Notes: generated by a model from the sequence alone, not told the origin. Numbered from the stretch's first letter, positions 1 to 8,687 are shown. The stretch: 64,000 nt of DNA from Pandoraea cepalis (GCF_902459665.1 NZ_CABPSL010000016.1:62001-126000), one strand, 5' to 3'. Numbers and translations are program-made.

Positions 1-560
1 CCGGCGAGCGCCACGCCATGGCGCTCAGCGGCGTTGGCGAACCGTGCGACGAGTTCGTCGGCGCGCGCGGCCGTGCGATTGGCGACAAACAGCGCCGCCG
101 GCCCCGCCTCGATCAGCGGCAACATTGCCCCGCGCGACGCACCGCCGGCGCCCAGCAGCAACACGCGCCGGCCCTTGAGCGATACGCCCAGCGGTCCCTC
201 AATATCGCGCACGAGCCCCACGCCGTCAGTGTTGTCGCCCGTGATGCCCTGCGCGTCGAACACCAGCGTGTTGACGGCGCCCGCCGCCTGCGCGCGTTCG
301 GTCAGACGATCCGCCAACGCGTGGGCCTCGAGCTTGAACGGGACGGTGACGTTGGCCCCGCGAGCACCGTTGTCGATAAAGGTGCGCACGGTGGCGGCAA
401 ACGCATCGAGCGGCGCGAGCAGGCGCTCATAGGTGAGATGCTGGCCGGTTTCGCGCGCGAACTCGGCGTGAATGAACGGCGACTGGCTGTGTTCGACGGG
501 ATGACCGATCACGGCGTAGCGATCGGCCTGCAGTTCCCCGGAGGGCGTTTGGTTTGTCAT
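1..560 (-). CDS. aroE: Shikimate dehydrogenase, N-terminal part (runs off window)
   Basis: Reduces 3-dehydroshikimate to shikimate with NADPH, the fourth step of the shikimate pathway, in the cytoplasm. The minus-strand reading from the ATG at 558-560 begins [20 protein letters not shown]. It then shows the substrate-binding SQSP motif, the catalytic lysine in NVTVPFK, the catalytic aspartate in GDNTDG and the glycine-rich NADP loop GAGGASRG, all in family order. About 186 residues are present; the C-terminal third lies beyond base 1, so this is an edge truncation and not a pseudogene. It is the last gene in this window of a minus-strand run with tonB, 212 bases downstream of tonB. No clear ribosome binding site precedes the ATG, and a strong hairpin ends 13 bases upstream. 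Confidence 0.95.
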   Translation of the reverse strand, partial: MTNQTPSGELQADRYAVIGHPVEHSQSPFIHAEFARETGQHLTYERLLAPLDAFAATVRTFIDNGARGANVTVPFKLEAHALADRLTERAQAAGAVNTLVFDAQGITGDNTDGVGLVRDIEGPLGVSLKGRRVLLLGAGGASRGAMLPLIEAGPAALFVANRTAARADELVARFANAAERHGVALA

Positions 561-573
561 CGTTGTCAAAGAC

Positions 574-602
574 GCGGCGCCTGGCTTTCGCCCAGGCGCC
601 GC
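574..602 (-). terminator. Strong hairpin between tonB and aroE
   Basis: GCGGCGCCTGG at 574-584 is exactly complementary to 592-602, giving an 11-bp GC-rich stem with a 7-base loop. Read on the minus strand it follows tonB and is followed by GTCTTTGAC, so the U-tract is weak. It may be a partial terminator or attenuator between tonB and aroE, or an mRNA-stabilising 3' structure for tonB. Function is inferred from position only. Confidence 0.4.
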
Positions 603-772
603 AATTACTTGCGTCCACGTGCATCAGATACGGTGTTTGGCCGTGACTCGGCAGGCATCGGTCGCCGGAAACCTTCACATCACGTTGCCGACAAACCGCG
701 CGAATGTCATCGAATAGTACACGCAGCGTCGCTGTGGCTTCGGGCGTTTGCCGACGATTCGCCCGTGGCGCC

Positions 773-1732
773 CTACCGCGCCGCAGCGACCGACGGCGAC
801 GCAAGCGTCTCGGCCTGCACCCCCTGGCGCGAGAAGGTCATCCGCGTCACGATCTCGAGAATGTCATAGCGCTGCCGCATCTCGGGCGAGAAGTCGCCAA
901 ACGGCGCACTGGCCTGTACGATCGCCACCGCGCGGCGGTCGAGATCGCGATTGCCGGAGCTTCGCGTGACTTCCACGCCCGCGACATTCCAACCGTCCTT
1001 GTGATAGCCGAGCCCGCCCCGCTGATTGACGTTAAGCGTGACGATCAGCTCGCCATAGAGACGCTCGTTGCCGATCTGGGGAAAATGCTCCGTGCCGTAG
1101 CGCTCTACGCGATGACGCAGCGTGTCGAAATAGCGCGCATACGCCACTTCACGGGTATTGGCTGTGACCTGGCCGCGTTTCGGGCGGGTCTGATAGGCGC
1201 GCAACTGCTTGTCGATTTCCGCCTGCAGACGGGCGATCTTCTGGTCGACGTTCTGATCGTCGAGTCCTTGCCCGCGCTGCGGCGCGTCGGCGCGATGCCG
1301 CTGCGACGCCGGCGTGGCGGCGTATTGATTGCGCAGTTGCGTCAGCAGCTTTTCCTGCGTCGCTTCCAGTTCGCTCACGTTGCGCTGGATTTGCGCGATG
1401 GGCGCGCCGTCGCGATCGAGCGCGCGTGACGGCAGCGGTGATGTCGCACGCTCGCCGTCGTGCTCGCCGCCGCCCACGAGGTTGGCCTGCGCGAGCGCCG
1501 TGGCCTTGTCGGGGGCGTTGGCCGACTTCGCGTTGACGAGGACGACATCGAGCGGCGTGTCCGCACTATGCAGTCGGAAACTGTCGGGCGCGACGAAATG
1601 CACCGCCAGCGCGAGCAGGTGGACCAGCGCGGAAAATGCCAGGCCCGTGGCAAGCGGATGCTCGCGCATCAGCGACCCGCCGCGGCGGCGCGCCGCGCGC
1701 AGGTTGCCTGCCGCGAGAGCGGGTTTCAGCAC
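773..1732 (-). CDS. tonB: TonB family energy transducer
   Basis: Couples the inner-membrane proton motive force (through ExbB/ExbD) to TonB-dependent outer-membrane receptors. The protein has a short basic N-terminus, one hydrophobic anchor at about residues 28-47 (LATGLAFSALVHLLALAV), a charged Gln/Arg-rich linker, and a TonB C-terminal domain at about residues 223-300 beginning YGELIVTLNVN. The linker lacks the long Pro-Glu/Pro-Lys repeats of classic TonB. The GTG at 1732 overlaps the end of the upstream RNB nuclease gene by 7 bases, suggesting coupled translation. An internal ATG at 1669 (MREHPLATG) is an equally credible start and would put the anchor right at the N-terminus; neither start has a clear Shine-Dalgarno. 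The family call is firm, the receptor partners are unknown. Confidence 0.88.
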   Translation of the reverse strand: MLKPALAAGNLRAARRRGGSLMREHPLATGLAFSALVHLLALAVHFVAPDSFRLHSADTPLDVVLVNAKSANAPDKATALAQANLVGGGEHDGERATSPLPSRALDRDGAPIAQIQRNVSELEATQEKLLTQLRNQYAATPASQRHRADAPQRGQGLDDQNVDQKIARLQAEIDKQLRAYQTRPKRGQVTANTREVAYARYFDTLRHRVERYGTEHFPQIGNERLYGELIVTLNVNQRGGLGYHKDGWNVAGVEVTRSSGNRDLDRRAVAIVQASAPFGDFSPEMRQRYDILEIVTRMTFSRQGVQAETLASPSVAAAR

Positions 1733-3954
1733 GCCGAACCGGGAGACGCGTCGCGCCCCCCCGCCACCATCAGCGCGGCAGCAAGCGACGAAGTGCCGGA
1801 CGCAACATCAACGGTTTGCGACGCCGCGGCGGTGACGTCGGCCGAGGCCGAGGCGACGTCGTCGTCACCCTGGCTTTCGTCGCGGCCGTCGCTTTCGGTA
1901 TCGTTCGCCCCCTCCGCATCGTTGGCGCCATCGGCATCGTCGGCATCGTCGGCCCCTCCCGCGTCGTCGCCACCTTCGGCCCCATCGCCTCCATCGTGAC
2001 CCCCACCGCCGTCTCCTGCACCGCCGGCGCCTTCGTCATCGTCTTCGCCCAGTCCGTTCTGGCTGGCGCCCAGCACCTGCGCGACACGTACCGAGATGCT
2101 GAGCGTGACGACGTCGAGCGACAGCACGTCGAGCATGATCTGCGTACCGCGCGCGTGCGGGCCAAGCCCCAGAACGATCAGCGTCAGCGGAATATCGTTC
2201 AGGCGCACGGTGTCGCCCTTGAGCACGCTCGCCTGGACCTGCGACTTGTTCTCCTGAATCAACCAGCGCAGGCACCAGTAGCGCTCCATCCGGCTCTGGT
2301 GCTCGGCATAAGCCGCATAGGCGGCTTCGAAGCTCGACACGGTCACGTACAGGTCGGCATCCTTGGGCTTGAAGGGTGCCGCCAGCTTGGCCGTCACGCC
2401 GTGACGCACGCACGCAAGCAACTGCCACTGGTTGACCAGATCCACATAGCGACGCAGCGGCGAGGTGCTCCATGCGTACTGCTCGACACCCAGACCTTCG
2501 TGCGGCGCCGGCGATGTCTGCATGCGCGTGCGATTCACGCCGTAAGCACGCTGCGCGCGATAGATGCCGGGCACGCCGCACTCGGCCAGCAGGCGTCCCC
2601 ACCGGCTGTTCGCGAGAATCGCCATCTCGGCGACGATCAGGTCCAGCGGCGCACCGCGCATACGCTGCTTGATCGTGACCTGCTCGCCTTCGACGTAGAA
2701 ATTGAAGTCGGTCTTGTTCTGCACTTCCGGACGCAGGCCATAACCCACGCGCGCGGCCTGACGTTTCTCGTAGAGCGACTGCGCGAACGGCCACAACAGC
2801 CGCAGCGCTTCCTTGTGCGGATACTCGCCGCTGCCATCGGCCAGCGTCTCGGCCGTGATGATCGCGTCGAGTTCGTTGTGACGCAGGTTTGCCGAGATCG
2901 GCACCCGCTCGGCATGCGTTTCCGTCGCCACGATCTCGTACGTGTCAGCCTTGACCACGACATACAGCGACAGTGCCGGACGCGCGCCGCCCTCGGCAAG
3001 CGTGTACGCCTCGACTATCGCATCGGGGAGCATCGTGATCTTTTCGCCCGGCGCATAGACCGTCGACAGACGCGCGCGCGCGATCTCATCAATGGCGTCA
3101 CCCCGCGTAATGCCGAGTGCCGGCGCCGCAATGTGGATGCCCACACGCAACAGCCCATCGGGCAGTACCTGCACCGAGAGGGCGTCGTCGATCTCGGTCG
3201 TCGTCGAATCGTCGATGGAGAACGCCTGCACGTCGGCCAGCGGCAAGTCGTCGCCGGGTACCGGGATCGGCCCGAGTTCCGGGAAGCCGGTGCCGCGCGG
3301 GAAGTGTTCGTAGAGGAACGCCGCCTCGTGATACGCGCGCGGCGACGAAATGCCGCCGCAGGCGAGCATCACCTCGGCGTGCGTCTTGCCCAGCGCCATG
3401 GCGGCGGCGTCGAGCGCCTTCCACTCGATGGTGTTCTTGTCGGGACGGAACAGCAGCAGCAGTTCCTTGCCCTTGAGCGCGTCGGGCAGCGTGCCGGCGA
3501 TCAGTTGATCGGCATACACGGCCTGCAATTCCGCCTGCTGTTGCTTGCGGGCGAGTCCCGCGAGCGCGGCCTGCAGTTGTTCCTCCGGCGCGCGTTGGTA
3601 CTGACCGCGGCCTTTTCGGCGGAAGTACACCGGCGAAGCCTGCAGCGCCAGCGCGAGCCCGGCCTGTTGCGCAACGCCGGCGCCTTCGCCGAAATACTCG
3701 GCAGCGAGCACCGGGAACGCGAACTCCTCGGCAGGCGCGCATTCCCACAGGAAACTCATATCGATGTCCTGTGCGGCGGCGTGCGCCTGCGTCATCAGCT
3801 CCGCGGGCGACGGCGACTCGAAACGCAGCAGCACGTCGCGCCCCTTGATCTTGCTGCGGCGTCCACCGGGCAGCTCCACCTGGTACGACTCACCTTGCTG
3901 CGACAACACCGTGCCAGCCTTGAAGCCGCCGGATTCCTCAAAAAAAATATTCAT
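1726..3954 (-). CDS. rnb: RNB-domain exoribonuclease (RNase II/R family) with acidic C-terminal tail
   Basis: A 3'-to-5' hydrolytic exoribonuclease of the RNase II superfamily. The RNB catalytic signature with clustered aspartates, SIDDSTTTEIDDA, lies at about residues 243-256, and later RNB motifs include RMRGAPLDLIVAEMAIL and WSTSPLRRYVDLVNQ. The product is 742 residues. The ATG at 3952-3954 (MNIFFEESGG) is preferred over an upstream in-frame ATG at 3984 because homologues start at this point. After the S1-like region, residues about 635-706 are an extreme Gly/Asp/Ala/Glu-rich low-complexity stretch that is not part of the catalytic fold. It lies 77 bases downstream of yqiA and overlaps tonB by 7 bases, so the three are probably co-transcribed. 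RNase II versus another RNB subfamily cannot be decided by eye. Confidence 0.9.
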   Translation of the reverse strand: MNIFFEESGGFKAGTVLSQQGESYQVELPGGRRSKIKGRDVLLRFESPSPAELMTQAHAAAQDIDMSFLWECAPAEEFAFPVLAAEYFGEGAGVAQQAGLALALQASPVYFRRKGRGQYQRAPEEQLQAALAGLARKQQQAELQAVYADQLIAGTLPDALKGKELLLLFRPDKNTIEWKALDAAAMALGKTHAEVMLACGGISSPRAYHEAAFLYEHFPRGTGFPELGPIPVPGDDLPLADVQAFSIDDSTTTEIDDALSVQVLPDGLLRVGIHIAAPALGITRGDAIDEIARARLSTVYAPGEKITMLPDAIVEAYTLAEGGARPALSLYVVVKADTYEIVATETHAERVPISANLRHNELDAIITAETLADGSGEYPHKEALRLLWPFAQSLYEKRQAARVGYGLRPEVQNKTDFNFYVEGEQVTIKQRMRGAPLDLIVAEMAILANSRWGRLLAECGVPGIYRAQRAYGVNRTRMQTSPAPHEGLGVEQYAWSTSPLRRYVDLVNQWQLLACVRHGVTAKLAAPFKPKDADLYVTVSSFEAAYAAYAEHQSRMERYWCLRWLIQENKSQVQASVLKGDTVRLNDIPLTLIVLGLGPHARGTQIMLDVLSLDVVTLSISVRVAQVLGASQNGLGEDDDEGAGGAGDGGGGHDGGDGAEGGDDAGGADDADDADGANDAEGANDTESDGRDESQGDDDVASASADVTAAASQTVDVASGTSSLAAALMVAGGRDASPGSAC

Positions 3955-4031
3955 GAAACAGCCATCGATCGCAATAGGCGACATTGTAGCCCGCCAACCT
4001 GCGGCGGTTTAGGGCGGAAGGGGCAAACGCG

Positions 4032-4643
4032 TTATTCGCCCGCGAACGGACCGGCGGCACCGGGCGAGGGGGGAACGTCGATGCCGGCGAAGCGCAGCAC
4101 GTCGTCCATATAGTTGGCGAAATCGGAAATACCGTGGTCGCTGCCGTCGATCACCGTGAGCTTCGCGCCCGGAAACTTCGCCACCATGTCTCGGTAGTCG
4201 AGGGTCTGGTCGCCGGTCGCGGCCACAAGGTAGTAGCGCTCGGGACGCGTGATCTGGGCCACGTCGATCATGCGCAGCTCGTCCAGGTGACGCGGCTCAA
4301 CGACGATAGTGCCGCCGCCATGCCACATCGGCTGCTCGCCCAGCCACTTGCCCAGATCGTCGTACGGGCGCGTGGCCGGATTGAGCAGCACCGCGCGGCA
4401 ACCGAGCTTCTCGGCCAGATACGTGGCGTAGTAGCCGCCGAGCGAGCTGCCCACGATGGTCAACTCGTCGGCCTTCACGCCGGTGAGCAGACGCTGCGCG
4501 TCGACGACCGCGGCCAGCGGCGACGGCGGCAATTGCGGGCAAGCCCACTCGCGCCCCAGGCCGAGGCGGTGCATGCGCGCGGCCATCAATTGCGCCTTGA
4601 AGGAGCGCGGCGACGAACGGAAGCCGTGCAAATAGAGAATCAT
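4032..4643 (-). CDS. yqiA: YqiA/YcfP-family alpha/beta-hydrolase (esterase)
   Basis: A small cytoplasmic alpha/beta-hydrolase of 203 residues, the normal size for the YqiA family. It starts MILYLHGF, with the oxyanion-hole HGF. The nucleophile elbow GSSLGG places the catalytic serine at residue 67. A later aspartate in GDQTLDY and a histidine in GSDHGISDF complete the triad. E. coli YqiA hydrolyses short acyl esters in vitro; its physiological substrate is not known to me. The gene sits 49 bases after mpl and 77 bases before rnb on the same strand, so it is likely part of that operon. Confidence 0.88.
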   Translation of the reverse strand: MILYLHGFRSSPRSFKAQLMAARMHRLGLGREWACPQLPPSPLAAVVDAQRLLTGVKADELTIVGSSLGGYYATYLAEKLGCRAVLLNPATRPYDDLGKWLGEQPMWHGGGTIVVEPRHLDELRMIDVAQITRPERYYLVAATGDQTLDYRDMVAKFPGAKLTVIDGSDHGISDFANYMDDVLRFAGIDVPPSPGAAGPFAGE

Positions 4644-4692
4644 GTGAGCCCCGATAAAAGCTGGTCAGTACCCGGACGCCAAGGCACGCAAA

Positions 4693-6075
4693 TCAGGCGC
4701 GCGCCGCCAGTGCATCGAGCAATTTCTGGTGAATGCCGCCGAAGCCGCCGTTGCTCATCACCACGATCTGGTCCCCCGGACGCGCTGCCGCGCTCACCGC
4801 GCGCACCAGTCCGTCGATGTCGCTGAACGCCTGCGCACGCGCGCCGAGCGGAGCGAGCGCCTCGGTCAGATTCCAGCCGAGGGCGTCCTTCCCGGACGGC
4901 GCGCCGTAGCCGAACACCAGGTCGGCATCGGCAAGGCTGGCCGGCAATTGCGCCTTCATCACGCCCAGCTTCATCGTATTCGAGCGCGGCTCGAGCACCG
5001 CCAGAATGCGGGCGGTGCCGGCGCGGCGTCGCAGTCCGGCCAGCGTCGTCTGAATGGCGGTCGGATGATGCGCAAAATCGTCGTAAACAGTGACGCCGGC
5101 CGCTTCGCCGCGCACCTCCATACGACGCTTCACATTCTGGAACTTGCCCAGCGATGCCGCCCCCTGCTCCGGCGGCACACCCACGTGCCGTGCGGCAGCC
5201 AACGCCGCCAGCGCGTTCATCCGGTTGTGCTCGCCCTGCAGCAACCACTTCACTTCCCCGGCGGCCATCGCCCCATGGTGGGCCCAGAACGCCTCTTGTC
5301 CCGCCGCGAGTGTGTCGTTGGCCTGGGCGACATGCCAGCCGTCGGCCACACCGAAGCGCTCCACCTCGCTCCAGCAGCCGCGCGCCAGCACGCGCTCGAG
5401 CGCAGCCTCGCGACCGTTGACGATAAGGCGGCCCTGGCCCGGCACGGTGCGCACCAGATGATGGAATTGCGTCTCGATCGCCGTCAGATCGGGGAAGATG
5501 TCGGCGTGATCGAACTCAAGGTTATTCAGGATCGCGGTGCGCGGATGGTAATGAACGAACTTGGAGCGCTTGTCGAAGAACGCCGTATCGTATTCGTCGG
5601 CCTCGATCACGAAGAAGTCGCTGTCGGTCAGTCGCGCCGAAATGCCGAAGTTCATCGGCACACCGCCGACGAGGAAGCCCGGTTGGTAGCCCGCATCTTC
5701 GAGAATCCAGGCGAGCATCGATGTCGTCGTCGTCTTCCCGTGCGTTCCCGCCACGGCCAGCACCCACTTCTTCGACAGCACATGCTCGCCGAGCCATTGT
5801 GGGCCCGACGTGTACGGCAGATTCCGATTGAGGATCTCTTCCATCAGCGGGTTGCCGCGCGACACCACGTTACCGATGACGAACAGGTCGGGTTTGAGCG
5901 AGACCTGATCGGCGTCAAACCCTTCGATCAGCCGAATGCCCTGCGCCTCTAGCTGGGTGCTCATCGGCGGATAGACGTTCGCGTCGCAACCGGTGACGGT
6001 GTGACCGGCCTGCCGGGCGAGCACCGCGAGACCGCCCATGAACGTGCCGCAGATGCCAAGAATATGAATATGCAT
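4693..6075 (-). CDS. mpl: UDP-N-acetylmuramate:L-alanyl-gamma-D-glutamyl-meso-DAP ligase
   Basis: Mpl attaches recycled murein tripeptide directly to UDP-MurNAc, returning cell-wall turnover products to precursor synthesis. The 460-residue protein starts MHIHILGICGTFMGG, a Rossmann-type start typical of Mpl and distinct from MurC. It carries the Mur-ligase P-loop [12 protein letters not shown] near residue 110 and the GEHNRMNALAA block that binds the UDP sugar. The ATG at 6073-6075 was chosen because the upstream extension to 6438 has no homology character and reads back through the divergent gene. meso-DAP usage agrees with the DNPR motif of murE in this window. AmpD at 21584 supplies the same recycling pathway. 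Confidence 0.95.
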   Translation of the reverse strand: MHIHILGICGTFMGGLAVLARQAGHTVTGCDANVYPPMSTQLEAQGIRLIEGFDADQVSLKPDLFVIGNVVSRGNPLMEEILNRNLPYTSGPQWLGEHVLSKKWVLAVAGTHGKTTTTSMLAWILEDAGYQPGFLVGGVPMNFGISARLTDSDFFVIEADEYDTAFFDKRSKFVHYHPRTAILNNLEFDHADIFPDLTAIETQFHHLVRTVPGQGRLIVNGREAALERVLARGCWSEVERFGVADGWHVAQANDTLAAGQEAFWAHHGAMAAGEVKWLLQGEHNRMNALAALAAARHVGVPPEQGAASLGKFQNVKRRMEVRGEAAGVTVYDDFAHHPTAIQTTLAGLRRRAGTARILAVLEPRSNTMKLGVMKAQLPASLADADLVFGYGAPSGKDALGWNLTEALAPLGARAQAFSDIDGLVRAVSAAARPGDQIVVMSNGGFGGIHQKLLDALAARA

Positions 6076-6195
6076 GGATGGGGAGCGAGGTGAGGACGGG
6101 CCGAGCCCGTGCGGGAAATGGGGGAGGCCGAACAGCCAGAATCGCCATTGTACCTGCGGCGGGAAGCGCAATGCCTTTCGGGTATCATCGTGCGC

Positions 6196-6852
6196 ATGAC
6201 ACGCAAATCCTGGTCCGACGCCCAACGCCTGCGCGAGGAAATCGCTCTGGTGGCCGCCCGCCTCATCGCCGAGGAGGGCGCTGACTATGCCACCGCGAAA
6301 CGCAAGGCGGCGAAGCAAGTGACCGGCGAGGCGCGGATTGCGGGTGAGTTGCTGCCGGATAACGACCAAATCGAAGCGGAAGTCCGCGAGTACGTGCAGA
6401 CGTTCCTCTCGGACACGCAGCCGGCTGAGCTGGCGCATTTGCGTCAGGTCGCGTTAACGGTCATGACGGCACTGGCGCGCTACCGGCCTTATATTACTGG
6501 TGCCGTGTATAACGGCACGGCAACGTCACTATCTGATATCTATTTGCAGGCATTTTGCGACAATCCAAAGGAAGTCGCCATCGATCTGTTGAACCGGGGT
6601 ATCGATTACGAGGTCTCGGAAAGTCGCCACTTCAATGGTCGCGGCATGGTCGAGACGCTGAGTTTCCTGTGGCGCGAGCGGGGGCAGCGCGGCGAACCCG
6701 CCGGCGTGCACCTGTCCTTGTATTCCCTCGACGACATGCGCGGCGCACTCAAGGCCACCGACGGGAATGGCCGCCCCGTGCGCGTCGATGCGCACGGCCT
6801 GAGCACACTGATCGACGGCGCAGAGGCCATGGAGCAGGCATCCAACCACTGA
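6196..6852 (+). CDS. Conserved protein of unknown function next to mpl
   Basis: A soluble protein of 218 residues with no signal peptide or membrane segment. The start MTRKSWSDAQ at 6196 is preferred; an in-frame upstream ATG at 6109 would overlap the mpl leader. The N-terminal half is alpha-helical and charged (ARLIAEEGADYATAKRKAA). The centre, NGTATSLSDIYLQAF at about residues 104-118, resembles the Gly-Ser...Ser-Asp-Ile-Asp metal-binding core of the nucleotidyltransferase fold, but the second acidic residue is replaced by Tyr, so activity is doubtful. I recall similar betaproteobacterial proteins carrying an over-propagated 'UDP-N-acetylmuramate-alanine ligase' name, which nothing in this sequence supports. 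It is divergent from mpl with 120 bases between the starts. Confidence 0.8.
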   Translation: MTRKSWSDAQRLREEIALVAARLIAEEGADYATAKRKAAKQVTGEARIAGELLPDNDQIEAEVREYVQTFLSDTQPAELAHLRQVALTVMTALARYRPYITGAVYNGTATSLSDIYLQAFCDNPKEVAIDLLNRGIDYEVSESRHFNGRGMVETLSFLWRERGQRGEPAGVHLSLYSLDDMRGALKATDGNGRPVRVDAHGLSTLIDGAEAMEQASNH

Positions 6853-6953
6853 CCTTCGCCCGAATGTCGGCAACATGGCCATCAACCTGTCGCCATTCTC
6901 CGTAATTGCCATCCGTCTAACGTCTATTTCCCGCCACTTCCGCCCCATCCATC

Positions 6954-7478
6954 ATGGTAAAACGCATCGTTCCTCTGCTGATTCTGGCGCTCGCGGGGCT
7001 GGCGGCCGGCTTTTGGTTCGGCCATCGAAACCAGGCGCCTGCAAACGCGCCCGATGCCGCTGTCGCCCAACTGCTCGCCACGCGGCTTCCCGACTTGGCG
7101 GGCAACGAGCAGGCCATCTCGCAATGGCGTGGCAAAACGCTGGTCATCAACTTCTGGGCTCCATGGTGCGGGCCCTGCGTGGAGGAAATGCCCGATCTCC
7201 AGGCACTTTCGAGTGAATTCAAGGGAAAAAACGTCCAATTCGTAGGAATCGGCATTGATACTGCCCCGAACATGATCGCGTTCGAGCAAAAGGTGAAGGT
7301 TGATTACCCGCTCCTCGTGGCGGGCTACGCAGGCACCGACCTCGCCCGCGCACTGGGCAACAAGGCGGGCGCGCTACCGTATACCGTCGTGGTTGATCCT
7401 CAAGGCCGCTTGCACTACCAGAAGCTCGGCCGTATTACGTCGGATGAAGTGCGCTCGGCCCTCAGGCCGACGCGCTGA
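6954..7478 (+). CDS. TlpA-family thiol-disulfide oxidoreductase, membrane-anchored
   Basis: A thioredoxin-fold protein of 174 residues with an N-terminal hydrophobic signal/anchor (residues 5-22, VPLLILALAGLAAGFWFG), so the catalytic domain faces the periplasm. The active site WCGPC is at residues 71-75, preceded by the family's VINFWAP strand, and a cis-proline region ALPYTVVVD follows. Such proteins reduce disulfides in periplasmic or cytochrome-maturation substrates, but the partner cannot be deduced here. It begins 101 bases after the unknown gene on the same strand. The gene ends before a well-formed promoter that serves aroQ, so it is probably not part of the aroQ-acc operon. Confidence 0.9.
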   Translation: MVKRIVPLLILALAGLAAGFWFGHRNQAPANAPDAAVAQLLATRLPDLAGNEQAISQWRGKTLVINFWAPWCGPCVEEMPDLQALSSEFKGKNVQFVGIGIDTAPNMIAFEQKVKVDYPLLVAGYAGTDLARALGNKAGALPYTVVVDPQGRLHYQKLGRITSDEVRSALRPTR

Positions 7479-7550
7479 CATCGCGCCGTCCAGCCGGGCG
7501 CGCGGGAAGTCCCGCCAGACGTGACCGACGGGGCTTCATTTTCACCCCAC

Positions 7551-7579
7551 TGGACAAAATCCACCAACTGGCGTTTAAT
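7551..7579 (+). promoter_or_regulatory. Sigma-70 promoter for aroQ-accB-accC
   Basis: TGGACA at 7551-7556 and TTTAAT at 7574-7579 are separated by exactly 17 bases; each hexamer matches the sigma-70 consensus at five of six positions. The predicted start, near 7586, leaves a leader of about 25 bases to the aroQ ATG. Confidence 0.6.
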
Positions 7580-7610
7580 TGCGCCCAATTTCGTGAAATT
7601 TGATTCGCCG

Positions 7611-8057
7611 ATGCCTCACCGCATTCTTGTGCTCCACGGTCCCAATCTCAACCTGCTCGGTACTCGCGAGCCGGCGGTGTACGGTCGTACGACGCTGGCC
7701 GACATCGACGCGGCGCTCGAGGCGCAAGCCAAGGCGGCAGGTGCTGAGGTGACGACATTCCAGAGCAATCACGAAGGCGCACTGGTTGACCGGATTCAGG
7801 CGGCACGCGACGCGTCGATCGACTTCATCGTCATCAACCCTGCCGCCTACACGCATACCAGCGTGGCGATGCGCGACGCGCTGGCCGGCGTGGGCATTCC
7901 GTTCGTCGAGGTGCATCTCTCGAACGTCCATGCCCGTGAGGCCTTTCGGCATCACTCGTACTTTTCCGATATTGCGCAAGGCGTGATCTGCGGCCTGGGC
8001 TGGCGCGGCTATACCTTCGCACTCGAATTTGCCCTGCGGCGACTCGCCGGCGGGTAG
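7611..8057 (+). CDS. aroQ: 3-dehydroquinate dehydratase, type II
   Basis: Dehydrates 3-dehydroquinate to 3-dehydroshikimate in the shikimate pathway. The 148-residue product is normal for type II enzymes, which form dodecamers. It shows the opening [16 protein letters not shown], the catalytic tyrosine at residue 24 (PAVYGRTT), the NPAAYTHTS substrate loop and the catalytic histidine region [15 protein letters not shown]. The ATG at 7611 is chosen because it gives this canonical N-terminus; an in-frame ATG at 7521 would place the -35 and -10 elements inside the coding region. It precedes accB and accC on the same strand, an arrangement common in beta- and gammaproteobacteria. Confidence 0.96.
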   Translation: MPHRILVLHGPNLNLLGTREPAVYGRTTLADIDAALEAQAKAAGAEVTTFQSNHEGALVDRIQAARDASIDFIVINPAAYTHTSVAMRDALAGVGIPFVEVHLSNVHAREAFRHHSYFSDIAQGVICGLGWRGYTFALEFALRRLAGG

Positions 8058-8080
8058 CCGTCTCATCCCCTATTTCCCCT

Positions 8081-8099
8081 CGCGGGGGGTGCCCCCGCG
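8081..8099 (+). other. Stable GC hairpin between aroQ and accB
   Basis: CGCGGGGG at 8081-8088 pairs exactly with CCCCCGCG at 8092-8099 around a 3-base loop. No U-tract follows, so it is not a standard terminator. It lies 27 bases upstream of the accB start and could attenuate or stabilise the acc message. The role is speculative. Confidence 0.4.
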
Positions 8100-8126
8100 T
8101 CGATACCGAATTAAGGAGCTTCCTTC

Positions 8127-8588
8127 ATGGATTTGCGCAAACTCAAGACGTTGATCGACCTCGTGGCCGAATCGGGTATTTCCGAACTCGAAGTCACCGA
8201 AGGCGAAGGCAAGGTCCGCATCGTCAAGGCGCCGCCCCAACTGATCGCCGCCCCGATGCAGATGGCCATGCCGGCAGCCTACCCGCAGGTTGCCGCGCAA
8301 GCGCCGGCGGCAGCGCCCGCCGCACCGGCACCGGTTGCCCCGGTCCTGCCGCAAGGTCACATCGTCACGTCGCCGATGGTCGGTACCTTCTACCGCGCCC
8401 CGTCGCCGGGCGCCGATCCGTTTGCGCAGGTCGGCGACTCGGTCAAGGAAGGCCAGACGCTGTGCATCATCGAAGCGATGAAGCTGCTCAACGAGATCGA
8501 GTCGGACAAGACCGGCGTGATCAAGGAAATCCTCGTCGAGAACGGTCAGGCCGTGGAATACGGTCAACCGCTGTTCGTGATCGGCTAA
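8127..8588 (+). CDS. accB: Biotin carboxyl carrier protein of acetyl-CoA carboxylase
   Basis: Carries the biotin that shuttles CO2 from biotin carboxylase (AccC) to the carboxyltransferase, in the first committed step of fatty-acid synthesis. The protein is 153 residues. It has an N-terminal AccC-interacting part starting [17 protein letters not shown], a flexible Ala/Pro hinge at about residues 40-75, and a C-terminal biotinyl domain with the thumb [10 protein letters not shown] and the biotin-accepting lysine 119 in [11 protein letters not shown]. The start has a good ribosome site, AAGGAG, with well-placed spacing. accC follows after 99 bases. Confidence 0.97.
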   Translation: MDLRKLKTLIDLVAESGISELEVTEGEGKVRIVKAPPQLIAAPMQMAMPAAYPQVAAQAPAAAPAAPAPVAPVLPQGHIVTSPMVGTFYRAPSPGADPFAQVGDSVKEGQTLCIIEAMKLLNEIESDKTGVIKEILVENGQAVEYGQPLFVIG

Positions 8589-8687
8589 TGCCGGTTGTCG
8601 GACGCCCCGCCCGCGCGGCCAAATGCCGCCCGGCGACACGAGGCGTCCGGCCCCGCTCCTCTCCCCCTACGGGCAGGACTGCACATA

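Noticed and set aside
1-560. aroE as a pseudogene fragment
   Set aside because: The frame is intact up to the window edge with all expected motifs; it is only cut by the window.
1636-4113. An 825-codon plus-strand frame opposite the RNB nuclease gene
   Set aside because: Shadow of rnb: the minus-strand frame has the full catalytic signature, this one has none.
4693-6438. A longer mpl start at 6438
   Set aside because: The extra 121 residues have no Mpl similarity and overlap the divergent gene; the ATG at 6075 gives the canonical N-terminus.
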